This document shows, piece after piece, positions 40,681-49,702 of a stretch of 64,000 bases of DNA. Below the pieces are notes generated by a model, which saw nothing but the letters and a program-made list of their open reading frames with translations, was not told the DNA's origin and ran no database searches. The DNA comes from Nocardia carnea NBRC 14403 (GTDB taxonomy: Bacteria > Actinomycetota > Actinomycetes > Mycobacteriales > Mycobacteriaceae): contig NZ_BAFV01000058.1 of assembly GCF_000308515.1 (NCBI RefSeq), forward strand, positions 144,500 through 208,499, written 5' to 3'. The position numbers were made by a program, and so were the translations under genes. Numbering within the stretch: position 1 is the first letter of the stretch; every line of letters starts with the position of its first letter.

Positions 40681-40995
40681 ATGATGAGCACACCCGCCAC
40701 GGCGACCGGGTCGGATTCGACAACCGGCACGGAATCGGAGCTCCCTCGGACCGAAGCCGAGATCGAGAAGCTTCGTAAGGAAATCGACCAGCTCGATGCG
40801 GAGATCCTGGCGGCGATCAAACGCCGGACCGAGGTCTCCCGCGTTATCGGCCGCACCCGGATGGCCTCCGGCGGTACCCGGCTGGTGCACAGCCGGGAGA
40901 TGAAGGTGCTGGAACGCTTCAGCGAGCTGGGCCAGGAGGGGCATACGCTGGCGATGCTGCTGTTGCGGCTGGGTCGCGGCCGGCTCGGCCGGTAG
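40681..40995 (+). CDS. chorismate mutase, AroQ delta type
   Basis: Converts chorismate to prephenate for Phe and Tyr synthesis. It is a 104-residue all-helical protein whose core, EIEKLRKEIDQLDAEILAAI, then KRRTEVSRVIGRTRMASGG, is the AroQ pattern with the active-site Arg and Lys. The closing RLGRGRLGR matches the secondary-structure end of the mycobacterial intracellular enzyme (Rv0948c), which is weak alone and is activated by binding DAHP synthase. Two ATGs stand side by side (40681 and 40684); the ribosome site GAGGAG is just upstream. It is divergent from pcrA and convergent with the dehydrogenase gene, again as in M. tuberculosis order. Confidence 0.93.
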   Translation: MMSTPATATGSDSTTGTESELPRTEAEIEKLRKEIDQLDAEILAAIKRRTEVSRVIGRTRMASGGTRLVHSREMKVLERFSELGQEGHTLAMLLLRLGRGRLGR

Positions 40996-41044
40996 GCCCA
41001 CCGAAACCACACGCGGCGGCCCGCAGACCGCCGCACTGCCGCGA

Positions 41045-41075
41045 ACCGCCCCGGGTGTAGACGCCCCGGGGCGGT
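41045..41075. terminator. bidirectional terminator hairpin, chorismate mutase / dehydrogenase
   Basis: A perfect 11-bp stem ACCGCCCCGGG (41045-41055) with CCCGGGGCGGT (41065-41075) and a 9-base loop between convergent genes. Confidence 0.85.
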
Positions 41076-41088
41076 CGTATATCGCGGC

Positions 41089-42543
41089 TCAGGTCATCGC
41101 GATGTACTTCGTGGACAAATATTCCTCGATCCCCTCGGTTCCGCCCTCCCGGCCGAAGCCGGAGGCCTTCACACCACCGAAGGGCGCGGCGGGGTCCGAG
41201 ATGACGCCACGATTGACTCCCACCATGCCGCTCTCCAGGCCTTCCGCGACCCGCAGCGCCCGGTCGAGATCCCGCGTGTAGATATAGCTGACCAGCCCGT
41301 ATTCGGTGTCGTTGGCGGCGGCCAGCCCCTCGTCTTCGGTATCGAAGGCGATGATCGGGGCGACCGGGCCGAACACCTCCTCGCGCAGGATCCGGGCGCC
41401 GTCGGGGATATCGGTGAGGATGGTCGCCGGGTAGAACCAGCCCGGGCCGCCCGGTGCCTTACCGCCCAGGCGCACGGTCGCACCGGCGGATACCGCGTCG
41501 TCGACCAGCTCGGATACCGTGCTGAGCTGCTCGGAGTTGATCAGTGGGCCCAGGGTGGTGTCCGGGTCGGTACCGGGTCCCATCCGGACCTGCTCGTTCA
41601 TGGCCGCGGCGAATTTATCGGTGAACTCGGCCAGCACCCCACGCTGCACATGGAACCGGTTCGCCGCCGTACAGGCCTCCCCGCCGTTGCGCAGTTTCGC
41701 CAGCATGGCCCCCTGGACAGCGGCGTCGATATCGGCATCGTCGAACACCACGAACGGTGCGTTCCCGCCGAGCTCCATCGAGGTGCGCAGCAGACCGCGC
41801 GCGGATTTCTCGACCAGCGTCCGGCCGACCTCGGTGGATCCGGTGAAGGTGAGTTTGCGCAGCCGGGGATCCTCCAGCAGCGGCTGGGTCACCGCACCGG
41901 AGCGCCGGGAGGTGATCACCGACAGCACACCCTCGGGCAGCCCCGCCTCGGCGCAGAGTTTCGCCAGCAACAGCATTGTGAGCGGGGTGGCCGACGCCGG
42001 TTTCACGATCATGGTGCAGCCCGCGGCGAGGGCCGGGCCGATCTTGCGGGTCCCCATGGCGAGCGGGAAATTCCACGGCGTGATGGCCAGGCACGGCCCC
42101 ACCGGCTGTTTGTGCACGAGGATCCGGCCGGTCCCCGACGGGGCATGCAGATAGCGGCCGTTGATCCGCGCCGCCTCCTCGCTGAACCAGCGGAAGAACT
42201 CGGCGCCGTAACGCACCTCGTTGCGGCTCTCCGGCAGAGCCTTGCCCATCTCCAGTGTCATCAGCAACGCGAAATCCTCCGCCTGCGCGGTGATTCGCTC
42301 GAACACCGCCCGCAGGATCTCGCCCCGCTCCCGCGCCGGAGTCGCCGCCCAGTCCGCCTGGGCCGCCGCGGCGGCATCCAGCGCACGCACGGCGTCCTCG
42401 GGGGTGGCGTCCGCGACCTCGGCGATCACTTCCCCGTTCGCGGGATTGTGCACTGCGAACGTGCCGCCACCGGTGGCATCGACGGGGCCGCCGATCCACA
42501 GCTGCTTCGGTACAGAATCGAGTACGTCGGTTTCTGAGGCCAT
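41089..42543 (-). CDS. NAD(P)-dependent succinate-semialdehyde dehydrogenase
   Basis: Aldehyde dehydrogenase superfamily enzyme of 484 residues; best fit is succinate-semialdehyde dehydrogenase (GabD-like), which feeds GABA or alternative TCA carbon into succinate. The family marks are ITPWNFPLAMGTRKIGPALA (cofactor), FTGSTEVGR, the general base Glu in MELGGNAPFVVFDDADID, the nucleophile Cys in NGGEACTAANRF, and EEVFGPVAPI. The GSTEVG loop suggests use of NADP or NAD without strong preference. I chose the ATG at 42543 at the start of MASETDVLDSVPKQLW; the open frame runs 41 codons further into the pgi promoter region. Substrate is inferred from overall likeness and could be another aldehyde. 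Confidence 0.85.
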   Translation of the reverse strand: MASETDVLDSVPKQLWIGGPVDATGGGTFAVHNPANGEVIAEVADATPEDAVRALDAAAAAQADWAATPARERGEILRAVFERITAQAEDFALLMTLEMGKALPESRNEVRYGAEFFRWFSEEAARINGRYLHAPSGTGRILVHKQPVGPCLAITPWNFPLAMGTRKIGPALAAGCTMIVKPASATPLTMLLLAKLCAEAGLPEGVLSVITSRRSGAVTQPLLEDPRLRKLTFTGSTEVGRTLVEKSARGLLRTSMELGGNAPFVVFDDADIDAAVQGAMLAKLRNGGEACTAANRFHVQRGVLAEFTDKFAAAMNEQVRMGPGTDPDTTLGPLINSEQLSTVSELVDDAVSAGATVRLGGKAPGGPGWFYPATILTDIPDGARILREEVFGPVAPIIAFDTEDEGLAAANDTEYGLVSYIYTRDLDRALRVAEGLESGMVGVNRGVISDPAAPFGGVKASGFGREGGTEGIEEYLSTKYIAMT

Positions 42544-42649
42544 ACGCCTCAGCCTAGGTCGCATCCGGCCGAATATCCCTGGCTCGCGAAGACAGTTTCC
42601 TGGCGGCGCCTCCGACGCGTCACCGGCAGAGCTTGTACGCTCGGCTGGT

Positions 42650-44287
42650 GTGAGCGTCGACATCACCGCATCGGCGGCATGGCGGAAATTGCAGGATCAT
42701 CACGAGGCGATCGCCGCCCTCCGGCTCAGGGATCTGTTCGCCGACGATCCGGCGCGTGGCCGTGACCTGAGAGTGACCGCCGGTGATCTGCTGATCGATT
42801 ACAGCAAACACCGGATCACCCGGGAAACATTGCGCCTGCTGGTCGAATTGGCGGACGAGGCCGGGGTGGCGGCGCAGCGGGACCGGATGCTGCAGGGCCG
42901 CCATATCAACACCTCCGAGGATCGCGCGGTCGGGCATACGGCGTTGCGGCTACCGCCGGGCAGTTCGGTGACGATCGACGGCGAAGACGCCGGTGCCGCG
43001 GTCCACGAGGTGCTCGACCGGATGCGCGCTTTCGCCGACGCCGTCCGTTCCGGACAGTGGCGCGGCGCCACCGGGCAACGGATCCACACCGTGGTCAATA
43101 TCGGTATCGGCGGTTCGGATCTCGGTCCGGTGATGGTGCATCAGGCACTGCGGCACTATGTGGACGCCGGGATCGACGCCCGTTTCGTATCCAATGTCGA
43201 TCCGGCCGATCTGGTAGCGAAACTGGCCGGTCTGGACCCGGCCACCACCCTGTTCATCGTCGCCTCGAAAACCTTCTCCACCCTGGAGACCCTGACCAAC
43301 GCGACGGCCGCCCGCCGCTGGCTGACCGGCGCGCTGGGGGTGGACGCGGTGGCGAAACACTTCGTGGCGGTTTCCACGAACGCCGAGCGGGTGGCCGAAT
43401 TCGGGATCGATACGGCCAATATGTTCGGCTTCTGGGATTGGGTCGGCGGCCGGTACTCGGTGGATTCGGCCATCGGGCTGTCGGTGATGGTCACGGTGGG
43501 CCCGGATCGGTTCGCCGAGTTCCTGGCCGGTATGCACACCATGGACCGCCATTTCGCGACAGCGCCGCCGGAAACCAACGCGCCGATGCTGCTGGCGTTG
43601 CTGGGCGTGTGGTACTCGAATTTCTTCGGCGCCCAATCCCGTGCGGTACTCCCGTATTCGAACGATCTGGCCCGGTTCCCGGCCTATCTACAGCAGCTCA
43701 CCATGGAGTCGAACGGTAAATCGGTGCGCGCCGACGGCACCCCGGTGACGACCTCCACCGGTGAGATCTTCTGGGGCGAACCGGGCACCAACGGCCAGCA
43801 CGCGTTCTATCAGCTGCTGCACCAGGGGACCCGGCTCATTCCCGCCGATTTCATCGGATTCGCCCGGCCGACCGACGATCTGCCCACCCGCGACGGCACC
43901 GGCAGTATGCACGACATCCTGATGAGCAACCTGTTCGCGCAGACCAAGGTGCTCGCTTTCGGGAAAACCGCCGAGGAGATCGCCGCGGAGGGCACGCCCC
44001 AGGAACTGGTGCCGCACAAGGTGATGCCCGGGAACCGCCCGAGCACAACGATCCTGGCACCGCAATTGACACCCGCGGTACTCGGGCAACTGATCGCACT
44101 CTACGAACACCAGGTGTTCGTAGCAGGGGTTGTCTGGGGTATCGACAGTTTCGACCAGTGGGGTGTGGAACTCGGTAAGCAGCAGGCGCTCGAGCTGGCG
44201 CCGTTGCTCACCTCGGCCGAAGCCCCCGCGCCCCAGGGCGATTCCTCGACGGACATCCTGATCCGCTGGTACCGCGACAACCGCTGA
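42650..44287 (+). CDS. pgi: glucose-6-phosphate isomerase Pgi
   Basis: Interconverts glucose-6-phosphate and fructose-6-phosphate. Conserved parts: DYSKHRITRETLRLLVELA, the phosphosugar loop NIGIGGSDLGPVMV, SKTFSTLETLTNA, the active-site WDWVGGRYSVDSAIGLS, and GEPGTNGQHAFYQLLHQGT, then YEHQVFVAGVVWGIDSFDQWGVE in parts. The start is the GTG at 42650, judged by alignment of DITASAAWRKLQDHH with mycobacterial Pgi; the frame upstream overlaps the divergent dehydrogenase gene. The protein is 545 residues, near the usual 550. Confidence 0.96.
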   Translation: MSVDITASAAWRKLQDHHEAIAALRLRDLFADDPARGRDLRVTAGDLLIDYSKHRITRETLRLLVELADEAGVAAQRDRMLQGRHINTSEDRAVGHTALRLPPGSSVTIDGEDAGAAVHEVLDRMRAFADAVRSGQWRGATGQRIHTVVNIGIGGSDLGPVMVHQALRHYVDAGIDARFVSNVDPADLVAKLAGLDPATTLFIVASKTFSTLETLTNATAARRWLTGALGVDAVAKHFVAVSTNAERVAEFGIDTANMFGFWDWVGGRYSVDSAIGLSVMVTVGPDRFAEFLAGMHTMDRHFATAPPETNAPMLLALLGVWYSNFFGAQSRAVLPYSNDLARFPAYLQQLTMESNGKSVRADGTPVTTSTGEIFWGEPGTNGQHAFYQLLHQGTRLIPADFIGFARPTDDLPTRDGTGSMHDILMSNLFAQTKVLAFGKTAEEIAAEGTPQELVPHKVMPGNRPSTTILAPQLTPAVLGQLIALYEHQVFVAGVVWGIDSFDQWGVELGKQQALELAPLLTSAEAPAPQGDSSTDILIRWYRDNR

Positions 44288-44341
44288 CCTTCGCTCGCAG
44301 CGGCGAACGCCTTTACGCCGTCGTCCCGCCATGATCGTCCG

Positions 44342-45925
44342 TCACCACGGGACCATCGGCAGGCCGATACGCCACGCGGTATCCGCGGCGAGCCGGTGGA
44401 GCTCGGTGGCATCCGGTACCCGCGCGGGATCGAGACTTGCCAGCGTCAGCAGATAGTCGTCGCGGAACCGGCACAGGTAACCGGACAACCGGGTCCGCGG
44501 GCGGCGCGCGTAGGTCAGCCCCGGATGGATGGCGCGGGCGGCGACACCGGTGCAGTCGTGCGGGCCGAGGGCGTGCAGCGGCGCCGGTATCGGGCCGATA
44601 TTCGAGCACAGGATGTCGCGTTCCCCGGCACCCCGGGACAGCAGATACGCCACCCGATCCGGGACGAGATGCAGGAATTCCTCCGGTAGGCCGCCGGGGC
44701 TCGAGATCCGGCGTTCGTAAGCGGCGCGGCTCTTCGCGCGGATCGCGCCGGGATCGTCACCGGGGGCAACGACGATCTCGGTCATCGCGAGATCGTTGTC
44801 GATCCGGGGTTCGTCGCGGGTGTCCACCGGCAGGCTCGCCACGATCCCCCGTTCGGGAAAACCGCTGGTCCACAGCAGGTTCGCCACTAACCAGATGAAC
44901 AAGCTGTTCGGTGTACCGCCGCTTACCGCGGCTACCCGATCCCATTCCCGGGCGGGACAGCGCAGCACGAGCGCCGGCACCGGCAGGTCGGCGTGCGCGA
45001 CGGCGGGACCGACAGGATCGCTGGAATCTGATTCGGACGCGCGATCACCGCCTCGGGATTCGCGGGATTCGCCGGATTCGCGGACGGTGGCGCGGTTGCC
45101 TGTCTCGCCGGGGCTGCTGACCACGACAGACCCCGCCCTGTATCCGGCCGAGTCGGCAGGGGACCCTGACGGCGCGTTTCTCGCCGGATCCGAAGCGGTG
45201 CACAACTCTGCGGGTCCGTTTTCCCTGTCTGACCGGTTTCCACCGGGCATCCCTGCCGGCATTTCATGCCGCCGCCAGAGTCGAACACGCTCCGCGGTCA
45301 GCGCTCGACGGAGTGCGGTCCGCGCGGCACGGACGGTACCGGCAAGGACCGTGGCGCAGGTTTCGGCGGCATCGACCCAGTCCGACTCCGGATCGCCGCC
45401 CGGTTGCGCACTGCCGCCGGTGCGGTTGTCGCGGCCCGGCGCGGGTTCGCAGCCCGGCCCGGATTCGCGCTCTGGCCCGTTTTCGGCCGGCACTCCGAGC
45501 GCCTGCTCAACAGCGATAACCAGTCCCCGGGCGTCGGCGAGAACGTGTGAACAGGTGAGGGCGACGACCGTGCCACCGTCGGTGAGCGGCGCCGCCGACA
45601 GGCGCCAGCCGGGACCGCGCCATGGATCCAAGGCTGCACCCTGTCCGTCTGCCCACGGCAAGATGTCATCCACCCGGACTGGTGCCGACGCCATATCGAG
45701 CGGGTGGGCGCGAGTACTGGTCTGCCAGCGGTCCCGGGCGCCGGGAATTCGGGACCGAACGACCCGGCGGCCGAGCGGGCCCACGCGCAGGGCGTCGTGC
45801 AACCGGTCGAGCCGGGCGCGATCCACCGGGTCCGCCGTCCGCCACAGCCCCTGGAGCGCTATGGGCGTACCCATACCCTGATGGGTCCGCAGAAAGATAC
45901 CGTCGATAACGCTCAGCCGGCGCAT
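44342..45925 (-). CDS. condensation/WS-DGAT-like acyltransferase with an internal low-complexity insert
   Basis: 527 residues with the look of the CoA-dependent acyltransferase superfamily (wax ester synthase, Pap and NRPS condensation proteins). The motif HxxxD is present as SHVLADARG (His127, Asp131). The C-terminal half has SLFIWLVANLLWTSGF, SLPVDTRDEPRIDNDLAMTE and the end phrase ILCSNIGPIPAPLHALG, where the SNIGP-type motif is typical of these enzymes. Between residues about 145 and 310 there is an insert rich in Gly, Ser, Glu and Arg with no fold, unusual for the family. Likely substrate is a lipid or polyketide chain; it cannot be named. The pgi and lipase genes around it are separate units. 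Confidence 0.72.
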   Translation of the reverse strand: MRRLSVIDGIFLRTHQGMGTPIALQGLWRTADPVDRARLDRLHDALRVGPLGRRVVRSRIPGARDRWQTSTRAHPLDMASAPVRVDDILPWADGQGAALDPWRGPGWRLSAAPLTDGGTVVALTCSHVLADARGLVIAVEQALGVPAENGPERESGPGCEPAPGRDNRTGGSAQPGGDPESDWVDAAETCATVLAGTVRAARTALRRALTAERVRLWRRHEMPAGMPGGNRSDRENGPAELCTASDPARNAPSGSPADSAGYRAGSVVVSSPGETGNRATVRESGESRESRGGDRASESDSSDPVGPAVAHADLPVPALVLRCPAREWDRVAAVSGGTPNSLFIWLVANLLWTSGFPERGIVASLPVDTRDEPRIDNDLAMTEIVVAPGDDPGAIRAKSRAAYERRISSPGGLPEEFLHLVPDRVAYLLSRGAGERDILCSNIGPIPAPLHALGPHDCTGVAARAIHPGLTYARRPRTRLSGYLCRFRDDYLLTLASLDPARVPDATELHRLAADTAWRIGLPMVPW

Positions 45926-45957
45926 CAGCTCAGGCTAGCCATCCGCGCCGGCGGCGT

Positions 45958-47082
45958 TCAGTCCGGCGGAAGCTCGCGGGCGAAGAAGTCGACGGCGTAG
46001 TCGACCCCGCCTCGCTGGGGTACATCGTGACCGGCCTCGAGGATTCGGAGCTGGTGCTGGGTTCCGTTCATCAGGAACTGGCCGGTGAGGGCGAGGGTGA
46101 ACGGTAGCGGGACGACGGTGTCGTAGGCGCCGTGGACGATCAGGATCGGGTCCCGGTAGCCGCTGACCGGCACGCTCATATAGTCGCGCATCACCGGCGC
46201 GAATTCGGGGTCGTTGAGCGGTCGCTGCAACATGGCGCCGATCTCCGCATCGGCCAGCATTTCGGCGGTACCGGAATTGCACGCGGTGCCGAGTTCACCG
46301 ACGAAATCCTGCCCGGCCGGGGTCAGGTAGTCGTCGATATCCACGCCGGCACCGGCCATACCGGCCAGCACCATGGTGACGGCGCGCCCCGGGAAGCCCG
46401 GCATCTCGGGCTGGTCGGGACGGGAGCGGAGGAAAACGGTCTCCATATTGCTGACCGGTGCCAGGGCCACGGTGCCGTGGAAATCGAGTTCGGGCGCGTA
46501 CTCCGCGGCGTACCGGCCGGTGCCGAGCGCGGCGTGACCACCCTGCGAGAATCCCGCGACCCCCCAATCGGCGGAGAGTTCGGCGAAGGCGCTGCGGGTG
46601 GCGCGTACCGCGTCGATGGTGGCAGTGGCGGCGGTGGCGGTCTGCAGGTACGGGTGCGGGCCCGAGGAGCCCGGGCTCAAACCGATGTAGTCGGGTGCGA
46701 CCACTGCGTAGCCCTCGTCGTTGAACCGGCGCACCACCGGACCCGTCTCCTGCTCCAGTTCGGGGGAACCGGTCAGCCCGCACTGCTGGCCCACACCGGA
46801 GGTGCCGTGATCCCAGGCGATGACCCGCCGGCCACCCTCCGGAACGGGACCGTCCGGGATCCGCACGACGGCTTCCGCGGCGACGAGTCGCCCGCCGGGG
46901 CCCGTGGTGACGTAACCGATGCGATGAACCTCGTCGAGTCCGCCCCATTCGCGGTCGAGCGGTTCGGCCGAGAGCAGGAGTCCGGGGTGCCAGGCCGAAT
47001 CCGCATGGGCGACGACCGGCAGTCCGGCGCACAACGCCGCGACCAACGTCAGAACCCCCACGATTGTCCGGACTACGCGCAC
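45958..47082 (-). CDS. secreted alpha/beta-hydrolase, lipase LIP family
   Basis: Secreted serine hydrolase of 374 residues. Signal peptide MRVVRTIVGVLTLVAALCAG, cleaved after AHA. The nucleophile elbow is VAGFSQGGHAALG; the acid is Asp in IVHGAYDTVVP; the His is in LEAGHDVPQRG. An oxyanion stretch AWDHGTSGVGQQCG and the paired cysteines (QQCG and GTACNSG) fit the Candida-type LIP fold of actinobacterial extracellular lipases. It would cleave host or environmental lipids outside the cell. It is 33 bp upstream of the acyltransferase gene's start on the same strand, so they may be one transcript. Confidence 0.88.
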   Translation of the reverse strand: MRVVRTIVGVLTLVAALCAGLPVVAHADSAWHPGLLLSAEPLDREWGGLDEVHRIGYVTTGPGGRLVAAEAVVRIPDGPVPEGGRRVIAWDHGTSGVGQQCGLTGSPELEQETGPVVRRFNDEGYAVVAPDYIGLSPGSSGPHPYLQTATAATATIDAVRATRSAFAELSADWGVAGFSQGGHAALGTGRYAAEYAPELDFHGTVALAPVSNMETVFLRSRPDQPEMPGFPGRAVTMVLAGMAGAGVDIDDYLTPAGQDFVGELGTACNSGTAEMLADAEIGAMLQRPLNDPEFAPVMRDYMSVPVSGYRDPILIVHGAYDTVVPLPFTLALTGQFLMNGTQHQLRILEAGHDVPQRGGVDYAVDFFARELPPD

Positions 47083-47189
47083 CAGCCCTCTCCTCTATCT
47101 CACGGCGGCCCAGTACATGATCGCAGCAATCGGGACATCCCGCGTATACGGTGGCGTATTCGCGCCGGTAGCCCGGGCGTGTCCCTGCG

Positions 47190-47720
47190 TCAGCGGACAG
47201 GCGGTGCGATCTGCCAGTGTTTTTCCAGGGCACCGGCGATATCGGGTAACACGGTTACGGGAATCCTCTTGTGCCGCAAGATATTCCGGATTTCGGTGAT
47301 CTGCTCCCGTTTCCGCAGGTCATAGGCGCCGGATACCGGTCCGGACACCGGCGGAATGGAAAGCAGAATCAGCTCGCTGTGCAATTCCTCACCCCCGGTC
47401 AGATCCAGCGCGAGCGACCATCGCGACCGTTCGTCCAGACCGAACCGCCCGGCGACCACCCGGTCCCATTCGATACTGGTCACCGACCACGGCGTACGCC
47501 GGTGAATCGCGTCTTCGGTCAGCACGACGGCATCCCGCTTGAACAGGGCGAACAGGGCCGCCACAGCGAGCAGCGCCCCGAGCACCAGCCCGGTGAAGAC
47601 GCGGCCGGCCCCGAACAGCAGCACCGTCGGCACAGTCACGGCCACCATGACCGCCGTCGCAGCCAGACCGTAACCCAGCACCCGCCCGGTGGGCACCACA
47701 CCCGCGTGCACCCTGTGCAT
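47190..47720 (-). CDS. membrane protein with PH-like domain
   Basis: A 176-residue protein with two membrane helices near the N-terminus (about 14-32 and 35-55), followed by a soluble domain starting VVLTEDAIHRRTPWSVTSIEWDRV, which resembles bacterial PH-like domains (strand pattern TEDAIHRRT...IEWDRVVAG). I chose the ATG at 47720; the longer frame upstream lacks character and enters the encapsulin gene's 3' region. It is 85 bp after encapsulin on the same strand. No function is known. Bacterial PH domains bind membranes or proteins. Confidence 0.72.
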   Translation of the reverse strand: MHRVHAGVVPTGRVLGYGLAATAVMVAVTVPTVLLFGAGRVFTGLVLGALLAVAALFALFKRDAVVLTEDAIHRRTPWSVTSIEWDRVVAGRFGLDERSRWSLALDLTGGEELHSELILLSIPPVSGPVSGAYDLRKREQITEIRNILRHKRIPVTVLPDIAGALEKHWQIAPPVR

Positions 47721-47805
47721 ACCGACTCCACTCACCCGAGAACACGTGTTGCCGGCCACACGGTACCGGATCGCCAGCCCCGGAGCGGGGGGTCGCGGCA
47801 CCCAC

Positions 47806-48603
47806 TCAGTGCAGGGCTACGGCGGCCTCGGCGGAGTAGACCTGGAAAGTCATGCTCTGCTGGAAATACAGCTGGACGGTGTCGGCATCATGGCAGAGGT
47901 AGCCGATGGACAGGTCCTGACCGAGGGTGAGGTCGAAATCCCCGCCTCGGGTGGTGAGCACGAAGGCCCCGTCGATAGCGGGCGCCCAGATGATCTCCCC
48001 GTCGGGTACGAGGCGTTCCAAATGGGTGCGCAGCGGATGGCCGTGGTTGGAAGTCTCGCTGACCTTGGTGTAGAGGTCGGCGCTGAGCAGTACCGAATAC
48101 GGCCCGTCGACCCCGGCCAGCCGCAACTGGCTCACTGCCAGGGCGATCACCTCGGGCACCCCGAACACATCGTCGGGTAGTGCGATCGCCCGGTTCGACG
48201 AGGCCGCCCGGATACCGGTGATCCCGGCGGCGGCGTAGCCCTCGAAAACGGCCCGGTCCTCGGCGAAGGCGATCTTGCGGGCGGCGTCCTTGACCGGGTC
48301 CAGGTCGGTGTCCTGGGCGCCACGCTCGACATTGTCGAGTTCCTCCCGCGACAGCGTGAACGGCACCCGCAACTCCACCAGCGGCGCGACCACCCGCTGC
48401 CGCGCCACGACCCCGTCGTTCGGGGCGGCGATGGACGTGGTGTGGCCGAGACCGCGCGCCGAATAGTCGGTGCCGTGCGGTCCGGACAGGTCCACCACCC
48501 GGCGGCCGGCGTTATGCCGTTTGAACGTCCGCGCGGACTCCTCTTCGATAACGGCCCAGGCCGCGTCCGTGATCGGCGCGAGCTCACGATGCAGGTTGTT
48601 CAT
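47806..48603 (-). CDS. type 1 encapsulin shell protein
   Basis: HK97-fold shell protein that self-assembles into a hollow nanocompartment and encloses cargo enzymes. 265 residues, matching the 29-kDa culture filtrate antigen (Cfp29) class. The family start NNLHRELAPITDAAWAVIEE, the middle GHTTSIAAPNDGVVARQR and RVPFTLSREELDNVERGA, and the end YSAEAAVALH are typical. Its ATG overlaps the stop of the DyP peroxidase gene (ATGA), giving coupled production of cargo and shell. Assembly and cargo loading happen in the cytoplasm. The cargo here is identified by the targeting peptide on the peroxidase. Confidence 0.96.
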   Translation of the reverse strand: MNNLHRELAPITDAAWAVIEEESARTFKRHNAGRRVVDLSGPHGTDYSARGLGHTTSIAAPNDGVVARQRVVAPLVELRVPFTLSREELDNVERGAQDTDLDPVKDAARKIAFAEDRAVFEGYAAAGITGIRAASSNRAIALPDDVFGVPEVIALAVSQLRLAGVDGPYSVLLSADLYTKVSETSNHGHPLRTHLERLVPDGEIIWAPAIDGAFVLTTRGGDFDLTLGQDLSIGYLCHDADTVQLYFQQSMTFQVYSAEAAVALH

Positions 48604-49652
48604 ACGTTGCTGCTCCTTTTCAATGTGCCGATACCGAGTGAACCGTCCGCGCTCGGCGCCGGACCCGGCTGTACCGCCGTTTTCCCGACCGGTTCCGCCG
48701 CGGTATCCGCCGCCGGCGGCGCGGGCAGATCGTCGAAGAAATCCTGCGGCGGAACGAAGAACAGGGTGCCGGTGACGGCGGTGGAGAAATCCAGGATTCG
48801 GTCGTGGGTGGCCTCGTCGGTGCCGAGGAACATCCGCTCCAGCATGATCTCGGTGGTCCGGGGCGTCGCCGAATAGCCGACGAAATAGGTGCCGAATTCG
48901 CCCTCGCGGATACTCCCGAAGGGCATATTCGCGCGCAGGATCTCCCGCTCGGTACCGTCGGGCTCGATCACCTGGTTCACCGCGATATGCGAATCCGCGG
49001 GTTTATCCGCCTCGTCGAGTTCGAAATCCTCGAGTTTGGTCCGGCCGATGACCCGCTCCTGCTCCTGCACCGGCAGGGCCCGCCAGGCCGGCAGATCGTG
49101 CAGATACTTCTGCACGATCACATAGCTGCCGCCGGTGAAGTCCGGATCGCCGGCCCCGATCAGCGCGGCCGCACCGGCGGCCGAATCGGGTAGCGCACCC
49201 TCGGGGTTCTCGGTGCCGTCGACGAATCCCAGCAGATCGCGCTGTTCGAAATACCGGAAGCCGACGGTTTCGTCGACGATCGTGCCCACCCCGGCCAACC
49301 GGTCGCCGATGGCCATCGCCAATTCGAAACAGGCGTCGTGCGCCTGGGCGCGGATATGGAACAGCAGATCGCCCGGGGTCGCGGGGGCGTGGTGCAGCGG
49401 GCCGTCGTATCCGGGGAATTCGTGCAGTTCGGCCGGGCGGGGGCCGCCGAAGAGCCGGTCCCATGCCGCCGACCCGATACCGGTGATGCATCCCAGCCCG
49501 GCACCCGGGAGCCGGAAACCGATCGCGCGCCGCAGACCCGGCAGCTCGGCCAGCAGATCCCGCGCCACCGCCTCACCACCGGGTTCGATGGTGGCAACGA
49601 GGAAATGCGCGGCCGGGGTGAGTGGTTCGAGTATCGGCTGCGGCTGCCCCAT
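48600..49652 (-). CDS. DyP-type peroxidase with encapsulin targeting peptide
   Basis: Heme peroxidase of the dye-decolorising family, 350 residues. The fingerprint GFVDGTENPEG carries the catalytic Asp, and the proximal-His region is DSHIAVNQ, followed by the Arg-containing ILRANMPFG. A Pro/Ala-rich linker of about 40 residues ends in the short peptide DGSLGIGTLKRSSNV, which matches the encapsulin cargo-loading signal (SLGIGSLK-type). So the enzyme should be packed inside the shell encoded by the overlapping gene. Role: oxidative-stress defence with peroxide as oxidant. The upstream cupin gene is on the same strand, 50 bp away. Confidence 0.95.
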   Translation of the reverse strand: MGQPQPILEPLTPAAHFLVATIEPGGEAVARDLLAELPGLRRAIGFRLPGAGLGCITGIGSAAWDRLFGGPRPAELHEFPGYDGPLHHAPATPGDLLFHIRAQAHDACFELAMAIGDRLAGVGTIVDETVGFRYFEQRDLLGFVDGTENPEGALPDSAAGAAALIGAGDPDFTGGSYVIVQKYLHDLPAWRALPVQEQERVIGRTKLEDFELDEADKPADSHIAVNQVIEPDGTEREILRANMPFGSIREGEFGTYFVGYSATPRTTEIMLERMFLGTDEATHDRILDFSTAVTGTLFFVPPQDFFDDLPAPPAADTAAEPVGKTAVQPGPAPSADGSLGIGTLKRSSNV

Positions 49653-49702
49653 AGGCGATCACATTACCGGCGGGCCGCCCCGGCCCCGCATATTCCCGGT
49701 GG

